From the NCBI GenBank assembly GCA_020633325.1, contig JACKDX010000002.1:124001-188000 (forward strand): DNA of 64,000 nt. The letters are read 5' to 3'. This document shows positions 35,726 to 44,843 of this stretch, piece after piece. Within the stretch, counting starts at the first letter, position 1. Each line of letters opens with the position of its first letter. The notes under the pieces were generated by a model. It was given only the letters and a program-made list of their open reading frames with translations. It was not told the origin of the DNA and did not search any database. The position numbers and the translations under genes were made by a program. The stretch is from Myxococcales bacterium (lineage in GTDB: Bacteria; Myxococcota_A; Polyangia; Polyangiales; GCA-016699535).

Positions 35726-36526
35726 TTATTTCTCGGCATCGGTGCGCACGATCGCATTCTTCCGCACCCGGGCGACTTCCGGAACGGCCTGAGCGATGCG
35801 CAAGGCGGCATGATTGATGGCAGAAAGATGCCAGGGGAGGCGCCTTCGCACATCCAGCCACATGACGACACGGACCTGATCCGAGCCGTTTTGCGCATCG
35901 TGCAAAAAGGTATCATCAAACATGACGCCTTCCCCATCATGCCAATAATACTTATCGCCTTTCTCAATCAGCGTCTTATCACGCAGTTCGTTGTCTAAGC
36001 GATTGGAGTTAATGCGTAACCAACAGGAGTTGTCTTGGTTGTTGTTGGGAATCAAGATGCCGAGATGGTAGCGCAAAAATCCCTTCCAATATCCCCAGTG
36101 CGGTGTGATGTATTGCTGAGGGTCGAGTACCGAAAAAAACGCGGTATACACGTACGGAATCTCGCGTAAGAGTTGCGCCGTCCGCGGCGCAAGCTTGCAG
36201 TTCTCTTTCACGAAAACACCACTCTTAAACATGAACGACTTCCATTTGATGCCGTGTATGCCGCCAGTGGTGTACTTGCCGCCAAGCGCTTGGATGTCGG
36301 TCAAGCGATCTTTCATATCAAGCAAGCGAAGGCATTCCTCGCGAATGATGGGGTAGTTGTCCTCGAGCCGCTTAAGCTCCGGGTAATCGGCATGGTAATT
36401 TTGGCTAAATGATGGCGCGCGCCGAAAACTGCCCCGCGCTTCGGCACGCAAAAACATGTCATTGATGGAGTTCTTGAGCGCCTTTTTTTTATCGACTGAC
36501 GTTGTGATTTCCTGAATAAAATTCAT
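35726..36526 (-). CDS. Aspartyl/asparaginyl beta-hydroxylase-like protein
   Basis: 266 aa from the ATG at 36526, preceded by GAGG; the frame is open 18 codons further upstream. The C-terminal half is a double-stranded beta-helix of the Asp/Asn hydroxylase family. It has 'QQYITPHWGYWKGFLRYHLG', with the candidate metal His in 'TPHWG', and 'GEGVMFDDTFLHDAQNGSDQ', with the second His in 'TFLHDA'. This is an Fe(II)/2-oxoglutarate oxygenase. Substrate unknown; in bacteria such enzymes often act on lipid A or peptides. It is flanked by two tRNA genes on the same strand. Confidence 0.78.
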   Translation of the reverse strand: MNFIQEITTSVDKKKALKNSINDMFLRAEARGSFRRAPSFSQNYHADYPELKRLEDNYPIIREECLRLLDMKDRLTDIQALGGKYTTGGIHGIKWKSFMFKSGVFVKENCKLAPRTAQLLREIPYVYTAFFSVLDPQQYITPHWGYWKGFLRYHLGILIPNNNQDNSCWLRINSNRLDNELRDKTLIEKGDKYYWHDGEGVMFDDTFLHDAQNGSDQVRVVMWLDVRRRLPWHLSAINHAALRIAQAVPEVARVRKNAIVRTDAEK

Positions 36527-36600
36527 GGGATACCTCGAGAAGCTGGCTCCAGTATACGGCATCCTCCCATGACGATCCAATCGTGGACGGATGAGCAGGG

Positions 36601-36674
36601 TCGGGGTGGAGGGATTTGAACCCCCGACTTCTAGCTCCCAAAGCTAGCGCACTACCAGGCTGTGCTACACCCCG
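36601..36674 (-). tRNA. tRNA-Pro (anticodon TGG)
   Basis: Minus-strand cloverleaf of 74 nt. The acceptor arm is CGGGGTG/CACCCCG and the anticodon stem-loop is CTAGC-TTTGGGA-GCTAG (anticodon TGG, reads CCA). The T arm is GGGGG-TTCAAAT-CCCTC-like. The discriminator base is A. The 3' CCA is not encoded. It sits 74 nt upstream of the hydroxylase-like gene, so the two may share a transcript. Confidence 0.93.
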
Positions 36675-36784
36675 TGACGGCCGAAAGCGGCAATCCGGCC
36701 GACATGTGGCGCGCACCATAACCGAGCGTGCCACCGTCCTCAAGCTATATGCATGAGACGATTGTTCAAAGAGTGAGGCGCACA

Positions 36785-37396
36785 TCAATGGGCCTGCGCG
36801 CCTGGCAGAAATGCTAGCAGTTTACGTAGTGCCTGACCCCGATGGCTCAGCTGGTCTTTTTCGGCTCGGCTGAGCTCAGCCAAGGTCCTATCGCTGCCCG
36901 TGGGAACGAACACCGGATCATAACCAAATCCTTGCTTGCCCCGGGGTTCGGCGCTGATGTAGCCCAAAAGACAGCCTTCGGTAAAAATCGGTGCCCCGGA
37001 ATTTTGTTGGGGATCAACCAAACATAGTGCGCAGCGAAAGCATGCGCCCCGTCGCGCGATGGGCACGTCTTTGAGCAATGCAAGTAGGCTAGGAAGTTTG
37101 ATGTCAAACCCGGCATGCTCCCCGCCAAAGCGCGCAGACTTGATTCCGGGTGCCCCATCGAGCGCATCGACCTCGAGTCCGCTATCGTCCGCCAAAGCGG
37201 GTAGGCCAGTGTGCGCGGCAATGGCCTGTGCCTTCAGCAGCGCATTGCCGTGATAGCTGTCGGCATCTTCAACCATCTTGGGGGCTTTAGGAAAGCCTCG
37301 CAGATCGTCCAGCGTGATCGGCACATGTCTTAGAATCCGTTGAAACTCTGCCAATTTTCCGGGGTTGTGGGTGGCAATCACGATGCGATCCATCAT
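36785..37396 (-). CDS. rdgB: XTP/dITP pyrophosphatase (HAM1 family)
   Basis: 203 aa, typical. The N-terminal 'IVIATHNPGKLAEFQRIL' is the HAM1 signature. 'ALADDSGLEVDALDGAPGI' follows, with the catalytic acidic cluster, then 'GFGYDPVFVP' and the C-terminal 'SHRGQALRKL'. It removes inosine and xanthosine triphosphates from the nucleotide pool. The start overlaps the stop of rph; rph-rdgB is a widespread pair. Either of two adjacent ATGs (37396 or 37393) could be used. Confidence 0.95.
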   Translation of the reverse strand: MMDRIVIATHNPGKLAEFQRILRHVPITLDDLRGFPKAPKMVEDADSYHGNALLKAQAIAAHTGLPALADDSGLEVDALDGAPGIKSARFGGEHAGFDIKLPSLLALLKDVPIARRGACFRCALCLVDPQQNSGAPIFTEGCLLGYISAEPRGKQGFGYDPVFVPTGSDRTLAELSRAEKDQLSHRGQALRKLLAFLPGAQAH

Positions 37397-38142
37397 GAGG
37401 CCAATAGTCGCGTGAGATTCACATTAGCGTCTTTGAGCGTCGCCATTTGAACGTCAATGAGCTGCGGAATGCCGAGGAGCGCCACATCGAGCAGCGCGTT
37501 AAACTGCGCCCGGGGAATGGGTGCATCTTCTGAGGTACCTTGCACTTCAACGATGCCCTGCGTGCAGGTGCCGACCACATTGAGATCCACCTCAGCACTG
37601 CTGTCCTCGCGATAACATAAATCAAGAAGAACCTCGTCATTCACCAAGCCTACACTAATGGCCGCAATGGCCTCCCTGAGGACGCCTGTGCCTACGGTGC
37701 CGTCCTTACATAGAGGATCCAAGGCCAGTGCCATCGCAATGAACCCGCCAGTCACGCACGCTGTCCGCGTTCCGCCGTCCGCATCGAGGACGTCGCAGTC
37801 AACAACGATGGTGCGTTCGCCAAGCTGTTTGGGGACCACTGCCGCGCGCAACGCCCTGCCGATCAGACGCTGGATCTCCTGGACACGGCCATCGATTTTT
37901 CCTCGCCGGCTGTCGCGCGCTTGCCGCTCCTTATTGGCTCTCGGGTGCATGGCGTACTCCGCTGTGACCCAACCCAGTCCGCTGCCCCTCAGAAAATCTC
38001 GCACGCCGTCCTCGACAGAAACTGCAATGAGGATTTGGGTTCCTCCTGCCCGGAACAGAAGCGAGCCTTCCGGATAGCGCTGCACATTGAGTGAGATTTC
38101 AACCGGTCGCAGTTGGTGGTTCTGCCTGCCATCGATGCGCAT
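37393..38142 (-). CDS. rph: Ribonuclease PH
   Basis: 249 aa. The start 'MRIDGRQNHQLRPVEISLNV' matches the conserved RNase PH N-terminus, so this ATG is correct even though it lies 44 nt inside the upstream kinase gene. Further marks are 'KIDGRVQEIQRLIGRALRAA', 'VDCDVLDADGGTRTACVTGG' and 'DLCYREDSSAEVDLNVV'. The enzyme is a phosphorolytic 3'-5' exoribonuclease for tRNA maturation, acting as a hexamer. Confidence 0.96.
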   Translation of the reverse strand: MRIDGRQNHQLRPVEISLNVQRYPEGSLLFRAGGTQILIAVSVEDGVRDFLRGSGLGWVTAEYAMHPRANKERQARDSRRGKIDGRVQEIQRLIGRALRAAVVPKQLGERTIVVDCDVLDADGGTRTACVTGGFIAMALALDPLCKDGTVGTGVLREAIAAISVGLVNDEVLLDLCYREDSSAEVDLNVVGTCTQGIVEVQGTSEDAPIPRAQFNALLDVALLGIPQLIDVQMATLKDANVNLTRLLAS

Positions 38143-39673
38143 GGGATATGTGACTTTCTCGCGTGAGGGGGAAACTCAGAATGAAGGATGTGCCTTGGCC
38201 GGTACGGCTTTCGCAGCGGATCTGACCGCCATGCGCTAGCACGATCTGTTGGGTCAAAGGAAGCCCCAAACCGGTCCCCGCCGGCTTGGTGGTAAAAAAC
38301 GGACTGAAGATCTTAGAAAGGTCCTCTCGGCTGATACCCGTTCCCTCATCCCTGATAGTGATGTGTACATGGTCTTCCGCTTGCCGCACGCTCAGCCAGA
38401 TGCGGCCACCCCGAGGCATGGCTTCTTTACAATTGCGGACGAGATTGAGCAGCGCCTGACGAAGCTGCCCCTCATCGATCAAAATCCGCGGCGCTGGGTC
38501 GAGATCAATCGATAATGTGAGATTCGCGGCGTCAAGCTCAGGTTCTAGAAACGCGACAACTGCGCGGACCACCTCACCCACATCTTCCAACTCTAGGCGC
38601 GGGTCTGGCAAGCGTTTGAGACTTAAATACTTTTCCGTAATCTGTGCGAGGCGATCGATTTCCTTGCGAATTGCCGCCAAAAGCGCATGGGTTTCCGTGG
38701 TTTTGTTGATTTGAGAAAGCTCTTCCTCCAAGAGCTCCACGTTGAGCCCGATGCTGGAAAGAGGGTTACGCACTTCATGCGTCACTTGGGCTGAGATACG
38801 CCCGATGGCTGCGAGCTGCTCGTTTTGAATGAGTTTTTCGGTCGCCACTTTTAGACTGGCGCTTCTTTTAGCGAGCGTGTCCACCATTTGCTCGAAGTTC
38901 GCCGCAAGTCGGCCGAGCTCGTCGTCGCGGCTCGGTTGGGCATGGCGTTTGAGATCGCCTTGGGTCACGGCTTCCACCCGTTGCTGCAAGCTTGGCAAAG
39001 GCGCAAGCAAACGGTTCGACCACATGGTCACCGAAACGCCCACGGTAAGAGCTAGCAGTGCCAAGATGGCGAGTATAATCACCGATCGTTGCTCCTGAGC
39101 ATCCGCCTGTTGACTGGCGTGCGCGATATGTTGTTGCAGGCGCGCCCATACCGCCCGCAACTGACGCTGCCCCATTTGTTCGTTGGCGCGAATTTCGGCT
39201 AAAATGGCTTCAGAGCGCTCCTTTTGGCCGCCTCGAATGGCGTCGAAAAGCGCGGTATACCGGGGGTCGCTCTGAACGTAGAGCGCCTGCACGCTCCTCA
39301 GCCCGCGTTTGAGACCCTCGAGCATCATTTGCTCAGTTGCCGGCGGGTTGAGACGTGAAAGTTGCTCAGCGCCGTCAATTGCCCGAGCGATCTGCCGTGG
39401 ACGGACCCGAAGGGCGACCCCCAGCCAGTTGCGGCTGGCCGCCGGATCCGCTTCCTCGAGTAAGCGATCGACAAGGGTGCCTAAAACCGCTTGCGAAGCG
39501 CGCACTTCCCCCACCGTGAGCGCCAAGGGTAGATAGCCGGCGTGCAAAAGACGCAATGTAGAGGCGGTGCGTTGATGTTGGAACAAACTAAACCCCGCCA
39601 CCAGCGCAAACGTGCCCAGCACGACGATAAAGCCTAGAAAAATTCGTGAAGGTATGGACAAATAGCTGCGCAT
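38099..39673 (-). CDS. Membrane sensor histidine kinase (HAMP-containing)
   Basis: 524 aa. An N-terminal helix at about 10-30 ('FLGFIVVLGTFALVAGFSLF') and a second near 200 bracket a helical periplasmic sensor domain. A HAMP linker ('QRVEAVTQGDLKRHAQPSRD') follows. The HisKA H-box is 'QVTHEVRNPLSSIGLNVELL' (about residue 300), and the HATPase_c part has 'LLNLVRNCKEAMPRGG', 'DEGTGISREDL' and 'AGTGLGLPLTQQIV'. No response regulator is adjacent, so this is an orphan kinase. Its last 14 codons overlap the start of rph by 44 nt in a different frame. Confidence 0.92.
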   Translation of the reverse strand: MRSYLSIPSRIFLGFIVVLGTFALVAGFSLFQHQRTASTLRLLHAGYLPLALTVGEVRASQAVLGTLVDRLLEEADPAASRNWLGVALRVRPRQIARAIDGAEQLSRLNPPATEQMMLEGLKRGLRSVQALYVQSDPRYTALFDAIRGGQKERSEAILAEIRANEQMGQRQLRAVWARLQQHIAHASQQADAQEQRSVIILAILALLALTVGVSVTMWSNRLLAPLPSLQQRVEAVTQGDLKRHAQPSRDDELGRLAANFEQMVDTLAKRSASLKVATEKLIQNEQLAAIGRISAQVTHEVRNPLSSIGLNVELLEEELSQINKTTETHALLAAIRKEIDRLAQITEKYLSLKRLPDPRLELEDVGEVVRAVVAFLEPELDAANLTLSIDLDPAPRILIDEGQLRQALLNLVRNCKEAMPRGGRIWLSVRQAEDHVHITIRDEGTGISREDLSKIFSPFFTTKPAGTGLGLPLTQQIVLAHGGQIRCESRTGQGTSFILSFPLTRESHISHAHRWQAEPPTATG

Positions 39674-39704
39674 CCAGCCACTGCTCTATCCTGATTGCTC
39701 CTTT

Positions 39705-40409
39705 ATGACAAAGCGCGTTCTCATCATTACGCCCACCTATAACGAACAGGATAATCTGCGTTCGTTTGCGCAAAGTCTCAACCGAGCCATGCCGAGCGCC
39801 GACATTCTGGTGGTTGATGACAACTCTCCTGATGGCACTGGCGCTCTTGCAGACGGGCTGGCGGAGGCAGATACGCGGATCCATGTCATGCATCGCGCCG
39901 GGAAACTCGGAATAGGAAGTGCCTATCTCGAAGGGTTTGGATGGGCGCTCGATCGCGATTACGACGTGGTCTGCCAAATGGACACCGACCTGTCCCACAA
40001 TCCCGTCCACTTGCCCGCGTTTCTGTCCGCCATCGACGCTGGTGCAGACGTTGTCCTCGGCTCTCGCAATATGAAAGGAGGTCACGTCGAAGGGTGGGGG
40101 GTTGGGCGGCACCTGCTCTCGAAAGGCGGCAGCCTCTACAGCCGCAGTGTTTTGGGATTGCCGATCCGAGATCTGACCAGCGGGTTCAAAGCATTCCGCC
40201 GCCGCGCGCTTGAGGCTCTGCCGCTTGAGGCGATACAATCGGAAGGGTATGCGTTTCAGATCGAAATCACGTACCGAGCCATGCAAAACGGCATGACGGT
40301 CGTCGAGGTGCCCATCGTGTTTGTCGATCGCCGAGCCGGAAAGAGCAAAATGTCGCGACGCATTTTCTGGGAAGCCGTGTGCGTCGTCTGGAAGTTGCGT
40401 TTTGCCTGA
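39705..40409 (+). CDS. Polyprenol/dolichol-phosphate mannosyltransferase-like glycosyltransferase
   Basis: 234 aa, family GT2, DPM1 type without a C-terminal membrane domain. The N-terminal 'VLIITPTYNEQDNLRSFAQS' is followed by 'ADILVVDDNSPDGTGALADG'. The DxD-like metal motif is 'QMDTDLSHNP', and 'GSRNMKGG' and 'DLTSGFKAFRR' are conserved DPM motifs. It should move a sugar from GDP- or UDP-sugar onto polyprenol phosphate for cell-envelope glycosylation. Divergent from the histidine-kinase gene with a 31-nt gap. Confidence 0.9.
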   Translation: MTKRVLIITPTYNEQDNLRSFAQSLNRAMPSADILVVDDNSPDGTGALADGLAEADTRIHVMHRAGKLGIGSAYLEGFGWALDRDYDVVCQMDTDLSHNPVHLPAFLSAIDAGADVVLGSRNMKGGHVEGWGVGRHLLSKGGSLYSRSVLGLPIRDLTSGFKAFRRRALEALPLEAIQSEGYAFQIEITYRAMQNGMTVVEVPIVFVDRRAGKSKMSRRIFWEAVCVVWKLRFA

Positions 40410-40708
40410 GCGCCCCATGCGTTGCCCCTGTTCGGTGTGCAACGCTGCTTCTAAAGAAGCAGCACATTTGAGCGCATGTCATGACGCTATTAAGGAACAC
40501 CATTGGCGCCACGGTTGAGGACTGTTGGCCCAATCATTAGCAACTAATTGAGCGGTGGTGAGGTGAGCGATGGGCGGCTGTGTGCTCAGACTGGAGCAAC
40601 ATGCCCACATGCGATCTTCCTGAGTATATAGCGGCGCATACGCGAATATCTCTAGGATGCGGCGCCCATTGGCAGTGATTGGCACGGACGTTGCTCGAGC
40701 AACGCCAA
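40410..40708. other. Intergenic stretch with a hairpin and a short Cys/His-rich frame
   Basis: About 300 nt without a convincing gene. It holds a perfect 8-bp hairpin, GCTGCTTC-TAAA-GAAGCAGC, at 40444-40463, without a T-run. It also holds a 33-codon open frame at 40417-40518 whose product has 'MRCPCSVCNAASKEAA' and later Cys-His, with no RBS. Nothing else seen. It separates the glycosyltransferase from the lipoprotein block and may contain the promoter of the latter. Confidence 0.4.
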
Positions 40709-42271
40709 ATGAAGCAGTTAGCTTATGGTTGTGTGCTTAGAGTAATGCTCGGTGTGCTCACCGGATGCGCGGCAGAGAGTGCGCAGAATCCGATTGACCA
40801 GGATAAGGGCGCCGTTAGTCAGGAACTGCTGGATCGCGCCTGCGACGCGCTAGACGTCGTATATCCTCATGGCATAGACAAGCGCTTTGCCGGAGATGTG
40901 CTTCATCCAGCATTCTTCATCGGGGCCAATGCCGGCGTCTCGGGAAGCCTGGGGTATTATCATCAGACCGGGTTTGCTGGCATGGACGTGGTGTTCGATC
41001 TGTCCCGTCAGGAGATGATGGTGGCGGATTACGCCGGCTCCGGCTCGGGAACGGGAGACCTCCTCGGTTTTGGCGTTTCCGCGAGCGCATATGCGGGTAT
41101 GGGCTTTGGTCTCGATCATGGCGTGCAAGATTGGTTGGGTTGGTTTGTAGGTCGCAGCACCTCATTTAATCCCATTCCCGTCCTCAGTCAGTTCGTTGAC
41201 TTCGAATATGGCAGCTTTGGTTACGCGGCGGATCTAAACGACGACGGCATCATCGCACGTTCGGGCTCGGCAGAAGAAGTCATCGAGCCACCAAGTGGCG
41301 TTTACGGACGCTCGATCGGCGCCAAAATAGGAATCGACATCTTATCGCTTTTGAGCGGAGCGGTGAACACGGTGCTAACCGCGGGATTGGCCAGCCCTCC
41401 CGTTCAGGTCACCAACACCTCTGCGTACTGGCGCTCCTTCAACTTCGGCACCGCGATTCTGTATGCGACTTTGCTGCGCGCTGGCTTTGAGGTGTCCTTC
41501 GTGGACGAAGACGGTAGCGCCTGCGACTGCTTTGTGGCAAATCGTTCGTTTCCCGAGCGGTTCTTCGACGGGCCCTGTGCACGGTTGCCGTGGCTGGGCC
41601 GAGATGAAACCGAAGAAGAGCGCGTTTGCCGGGTGCGTTTTGACAACGATCGAGACGGCAAAGCGATGTCATCAGCGATGAGCTGCATCGGCGAAGATGC
41701 ACTCCTCAGCGGAGGATGTATTATGCAGTCCGATCGCTCAGCGCTTTACAATGCGATGGCCCGCATGCGACTCGTCAACCGCGGAATCGGTGGCGCTGCG
41801 GCAGCTGGCATGATCGATCTAGGGTCTATTCTCTCACAAGTCACAGCTGATCTGAGGAATTCAGGGTTCAGCAGTGCGCTCGAGGCGTGCCCCGATCTAT
41901 TTGTAGAAAAGGAGGCATGTGAAGATGGGATAGATAACGATGGCAACAATCTTGTCGACTGTGCCGATCCAGCGTGTGCCTCAGATGGATTTTGTAGCTG
42001 CACCGTCGATCCAGCACAGCCGTATTTGCGCCTCAATCGCGACTATTGTGCACGGGATTGCGAGAAGTGGGATAGCACCCAAGCTGGCATCGCGGCGTGT
42101 CCCGACAACTATGCCTGCCAAGATGAGGGGTGGTGTCGATCTGCTCAGAGTTGCACCGCCAATAGCGACTGCCCGACGGTGAGTGTCGATGCCGAACTAT
42201 ACCCCGTGGTGTGCGTCGAAGGGCAATGCGTGAGCGGGATCATTCACCAACCCTATAACGCAGTGCACTGA
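40709..42271 (+). CDS. Large lipoprotein with EDGxDNDG repeat-like motif
   Basis: 520 aa from the ATG at 40709; a TTG 10 codons earlier is possible. The lipobox 'VLTGC' follows a short signal sequence. The middle part is Gly/Ala/Ser-rich with 'ADYAGSGSGTGDLLGFGVSA', giving a beta-rich look. The C-terminus has 'CEDGIDNDGNNLVDCADPAC', the acidic Asn/Gly motif frequent in myxobacterial surface proteins, followed by a disulfide-rich tail with about 12 cysteines. Likely an outer-membrane or surface lipoprotein; function unknown. Convergent with another lipoprotein gene. Confidence 0.6.
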   Translation: MKQLAYGCVLRVMLGVLTGCAAESAQNPIDQDKGAVSQELLDRACDALDVVYPHGIDKRFAGDVLHPAFFIGANAGVSGSLGYYHQTGFAGMDVVFDLSRQEMMVADYAGSGSGTGDLLGFGVSASAYAGMGFGLDHGVQDWLGWFVGRSTSFNPIPVLSQFVDFEYGSFGYAADLNDDGIIARSGSAEEVIEPPSGVYGRSIGAKIGIDILSLLSGAVNTVLTAGLASPPVQVTNTSAYWRSFNFGTAILYATLLRAGFEVSFVDEDGSACDCFVANRSFPERFFDGPCARLPWLGRDETEEERVCRVRFDNDRDGKAMSSAMSCIGEDALLSGGCIMQSDRSALYNAMARMRLVNRGIGGAAAAGMIDLGSILSQVTADLRNSGFSSALEACPDLFVEKEACEDGIDNDGNNLVDCADPACASDGFCSCTVDPAQPYLRLNRDYCARDCEKWDSTQAGIAACPDNYACQDEGWCRSAQSCTANSDCPTVSVDAELYPVVCVEGQCVSGIIHQPYNAVH

Positions 42272-42284
42272 GTGAGGCGTTTCG

Positions 42285-43619
42285 TTACGGTGGGGCTATC
42301 AAAAGACCACGCAAAGAAGTATTCGCGAGCCAGTCCTGTATCTCCCCGGAGGTGTCGTCATAGTAATCGAGAGGCTCCTGGCCCGCGGCATAGAACATGT
42401 CGAGAAAGCCGCGTTGAGGGTCCGACATGAGCTGCACCCAGATGGCGTTTTCAACCCCCGGCTCGAGCGGAAAGATTGTCAGAAAGTCGCTCTGGTCACT
42501 TTCGTCAGTCAGTTCGTCCTCTTCATCCGAATTGTCTAAGTATTCTTCGTCGTGATCGAAGAGATCTTCGCCAAACGCGGAATAGGCTGAACTACTCCAC
42601 GCTTGTGCGCCAAATCCAACGGAATCGTTGGGACTAAGGTTAAATACCAGTAAGTCAATCGAAGCCAACGTTCCGGGCCATATGGACGAAGTAGGAAGGG
42701 TGAGAATCGAAGGACGCATATGATAAACATAACGGTCCTCTCCCTGGACGTACTCCGCACATACGTATATCGGGACTGCAAAATACGGCTCCCCATCGTT
42801 ACCATCTTCATCGCGTTCGACGTTGACAAGTAAGGGGGCGCTCTGTGGAAGCCCATCCAAAATGTCATAGCAGGATTCGCCGGCCCTACGTTTGGTTTCG
42901 CGATCGGACAAGCGCAAATTCCACGCGACGCCAAAGTCTGAAGCAAGCTGGCGAACAAACGGTGACTCCTCTGTGCCCAGGTACAATGTGGAAATGTCGT
43001 CATATGCAGAATAGATCCACGGCGTTAGGTGACTGATGCAGCGCCGCGACACCCACCATGTGGGGTGAAGATCCCGCCAATCATTTTCCAAAACAATATT
43101 TACAAAGGGCTGTTCGTGATCTGTGAAAAGGAATACGCGCTCGCCGTGAGAGATGCGCTGACTGGATATCAAACGTTGACTGCTTTGCCGATCGAGAGAA
43201 AACAGAGGGCAGTCACCTGTAGCTACTGACACGAAATCTGGAGATATTGGCTCATCAATGACAATCGAGCTCGCTTCGGATACCAAGATGTACGCTGGTT
43301 CCGGAGCGAGTTCGACTTGAATGCGCATCACGAGGTCGCCTTTCCAGAAGACGGCCTCGACCCCAAAGGCGCGAAACTCCTTCCCGGCAGTCAGCTTGAG
43401 GCTGCGCTCAGTAGGCGCTAGCACACCCCGAAGGTGGTTGAGGGTATACACAGGCAAGCTGCTGCTTTGGGACGGCGTGACCCTTACAGGAATCAGGGCG
43501 GGCGCATGTTGAGGCGACTGGTCCTGTCGAACGCCATTCCCATTTAACTTACACCCAAAAAGGGGCAGGCCAAACGTGCAAATCAACAGTAATAACAGTA
43601 GGTTAAGCAAGGATCGCAC
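42285..43619 (-). CDS. Hypothetical lipoprotein
   Basis: 444 aa. Signal peptide 'LLNLLLLLLICTFGLPLFGC', lipobox Cys at about residue 23. The mature part mixes beta strands and acidic stretches, including a run of Asp/Glu-Ser/Thr ('DNSDEEDELTDESDQSDF') near residue 370. No family recognised; size and build match the neighbouring lipoproteins. The stop is 13 nt from that of the convergent lipoprotein gene. Confidence 0.55.
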   Translation of the reverse strand: MRSLLNLLLLLLICTFGLPLFGCKLNGNGVRQDQSPQHAPALIPVRVTPSQSSSLPVYTLNHLRGVLAPTERSLKLTAGKEFRAFGVEAVFWKGDLVMRIQVELAPEPAYILVSEASSIVIDEPISPDFVSVATGDCPLFSLDRQSSQRLISSQRISHGERVFLFTDHEQPFVNIVLENDWRDLHPTWWVSRRCISHLTPWIYSAYDDISTLYLGTEESPFVRQLASDFGVAWNLRLSDRETKRRAGESCYDILDGLPQSAPLLVNVERDEDGNDGEPYFAVPIYVCAEYVQGEDRYVYHMRPSILTLPTSSIWPGTLASIDLLVFNLSPNDSVGFGAQAWSSSAYSAFGEDLFDHDEEYLDNSDEEDELTDESDQSDFLTIFPLEPGVENAIWVQLMSDPQRGFLDMFYAAGQEPLDYYDDTSGEIQDWLANTSLRGLLIAPP

Positions 43620-43836
43620 GTTGCACTATGTCATATGCTCGGAGGCGCGCAAGGCGGTTTGCGAAGGAATCTTCGATTCGTCCCGACGCGGCTACTGTTT
43701 GCATTTGCATACCAACGATGCGTTTCACCCGTGGACCGTCGATCGACCAGTTGCAAGTGTCCGGTCCGTACCGCTACCGTGTTTGCGCCGATGGGCCCGG
43801 GACTCTAAGGTGAGGCATTCTTTCTAAGCGGTACCC

Positions 43837-44772
43837 ATGAGATACAAACCACAAATAGCTCGGGCGCGCATCATCGCCCACGGACCCAAGGCATCGAACG
43901 ACGTCCAGCTTAGAGCGGCTGTGGAACACGCACGTGAACAAGGCTTTGAACTTGATGTGCGCACGACCTGGGAAGAAGGCGATGAGCACGCCTTGGTCGC
44001 CGAGGCCTCCGGCTTGGGCATCTCGCAGCTCATCGCTGCCGGGGGCGACGGGACGTTGCATCACGTGTCAGCAGGCATCATGGCATTGCCCGACGGAACC
44101 CCGAAGCCAAGCCTCGGTGTGCTTCGCATGGGTACCGCCAACGATTTTGCGAAAAGCGCGGGCATAGTATTGGATATAAAGGACGAGCTCATGGCAGCCC
44201 TCACCTCTTCGGCGGTCATGGTGGACGTGCCGCTCCTCAATGGCAGGCCATGGATCAATATGGCGACGGGGGGATTCGGGGCGCAGGTGACGACTGAGAC
44301 ACCCGATAATCTTAAGAGCGCGCTGGGCAAAGCGGCGTACGTGCTCACGGGGCTGTTTAAGGCGTTCAACCTGGAAACCCAACATGTTCGTATCACCGGT
44401 CCAGATATGGACTGGAAGGGCGAAGTCTATGCTTTAGTCGTCGGCAACGGCCGGCAGGCCGGCGGCGGTATCGAGTTATGTCCCGAGGCGTATATTAATG
44501 ATGGCCTGCTCGATATCGTGGTGCTGCCGAGTGACGGCACGACCACATGGTCAGAGTTGCTTGAGAGCTACGTCGCCTCCGGATGGGCAGGGCTTTCCGC
44601 GCATACGCTGAGCCGTAGACTGCCACATGTCACGCTGAGCACTGACGCAGCACTGGCGTTCAATCTCGATGGTGAACCCATAGAAGCAAGCACCTTCGAA
44701 TTCACTGTGCAGCCTCAAGCACTTGCCATGCATTTGCCCAAAGACTGTCCCCTATTAACTCAGCAAACCTAA
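43837..44772 (+). CDS. yegS: YegS-like lipid kinase (diacylglycerol kinase family)
   Basis: 311 aa. The nucleotide-binding motif is 'AAGGDGTLHHVSAGIM', the GGDGT signature of the diacylglycerol/sphingosine kinase fold. The next motif is 'SLGVLRMGTANDFAKSAGI', where LG-lipid kinases have 'P.GT.NDFA'. The C-terminal lobe has 'GNGRQAGGGIELCPEAYIND' and 'DGEPIEASTFEF'. It probably phosphorylates a lipid such as phosphatidylglycerol or diacylglycerol at the membrane. It stands alone between a lipoprotein and the interrupted ORF. Confidence 0.9.
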   Translation: MRYKPQIARARIIAHGPKASNDVQLRAAVEHAREQGFELDVRTTWEEGDEHALVAEASGLGISQLIAAGGDGTLHHVSAGIMALPDGTPKPSLGVLRMGTANDFAKSAGIVLDIKDELMAALTSSAVMVDVPLLNGRPWINMATGGFGAQVTTETPDNLKSALGKAAYVLTGLFKAFNLETQHVRITGPDMDWKGEVYALVVGNGRQAGGGIELCPEAYINDGLLDIVVLPSDGTTTWSELLESYVASGWAGLSAHTLSRRLPHVTLSTDAALAFNLDGEPIEASTFEFTVQPQALAMHLPKDCPLLTQQT

Positions 44773-44843
44773 TCCGCCACCCCCAATCTCTAGACAGACC
44801 CCGCGCAGCTCGAACTACCTGCCGGCCTCTGGTGGTATTGTCG

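Noticed and set aside
36489..36788. 99-residue minus-strand frame across the tRNA-Pro
   Set aside because: It consists of the tRNA gene and its flanks; protein coding across a tRNA is not credible.
43620..43836. Short gene between the lipoprotein and yegS
   Set aside because: The open frames there have no RBS and no coherent product; the stretch is better read as a shared divergent promoter region.
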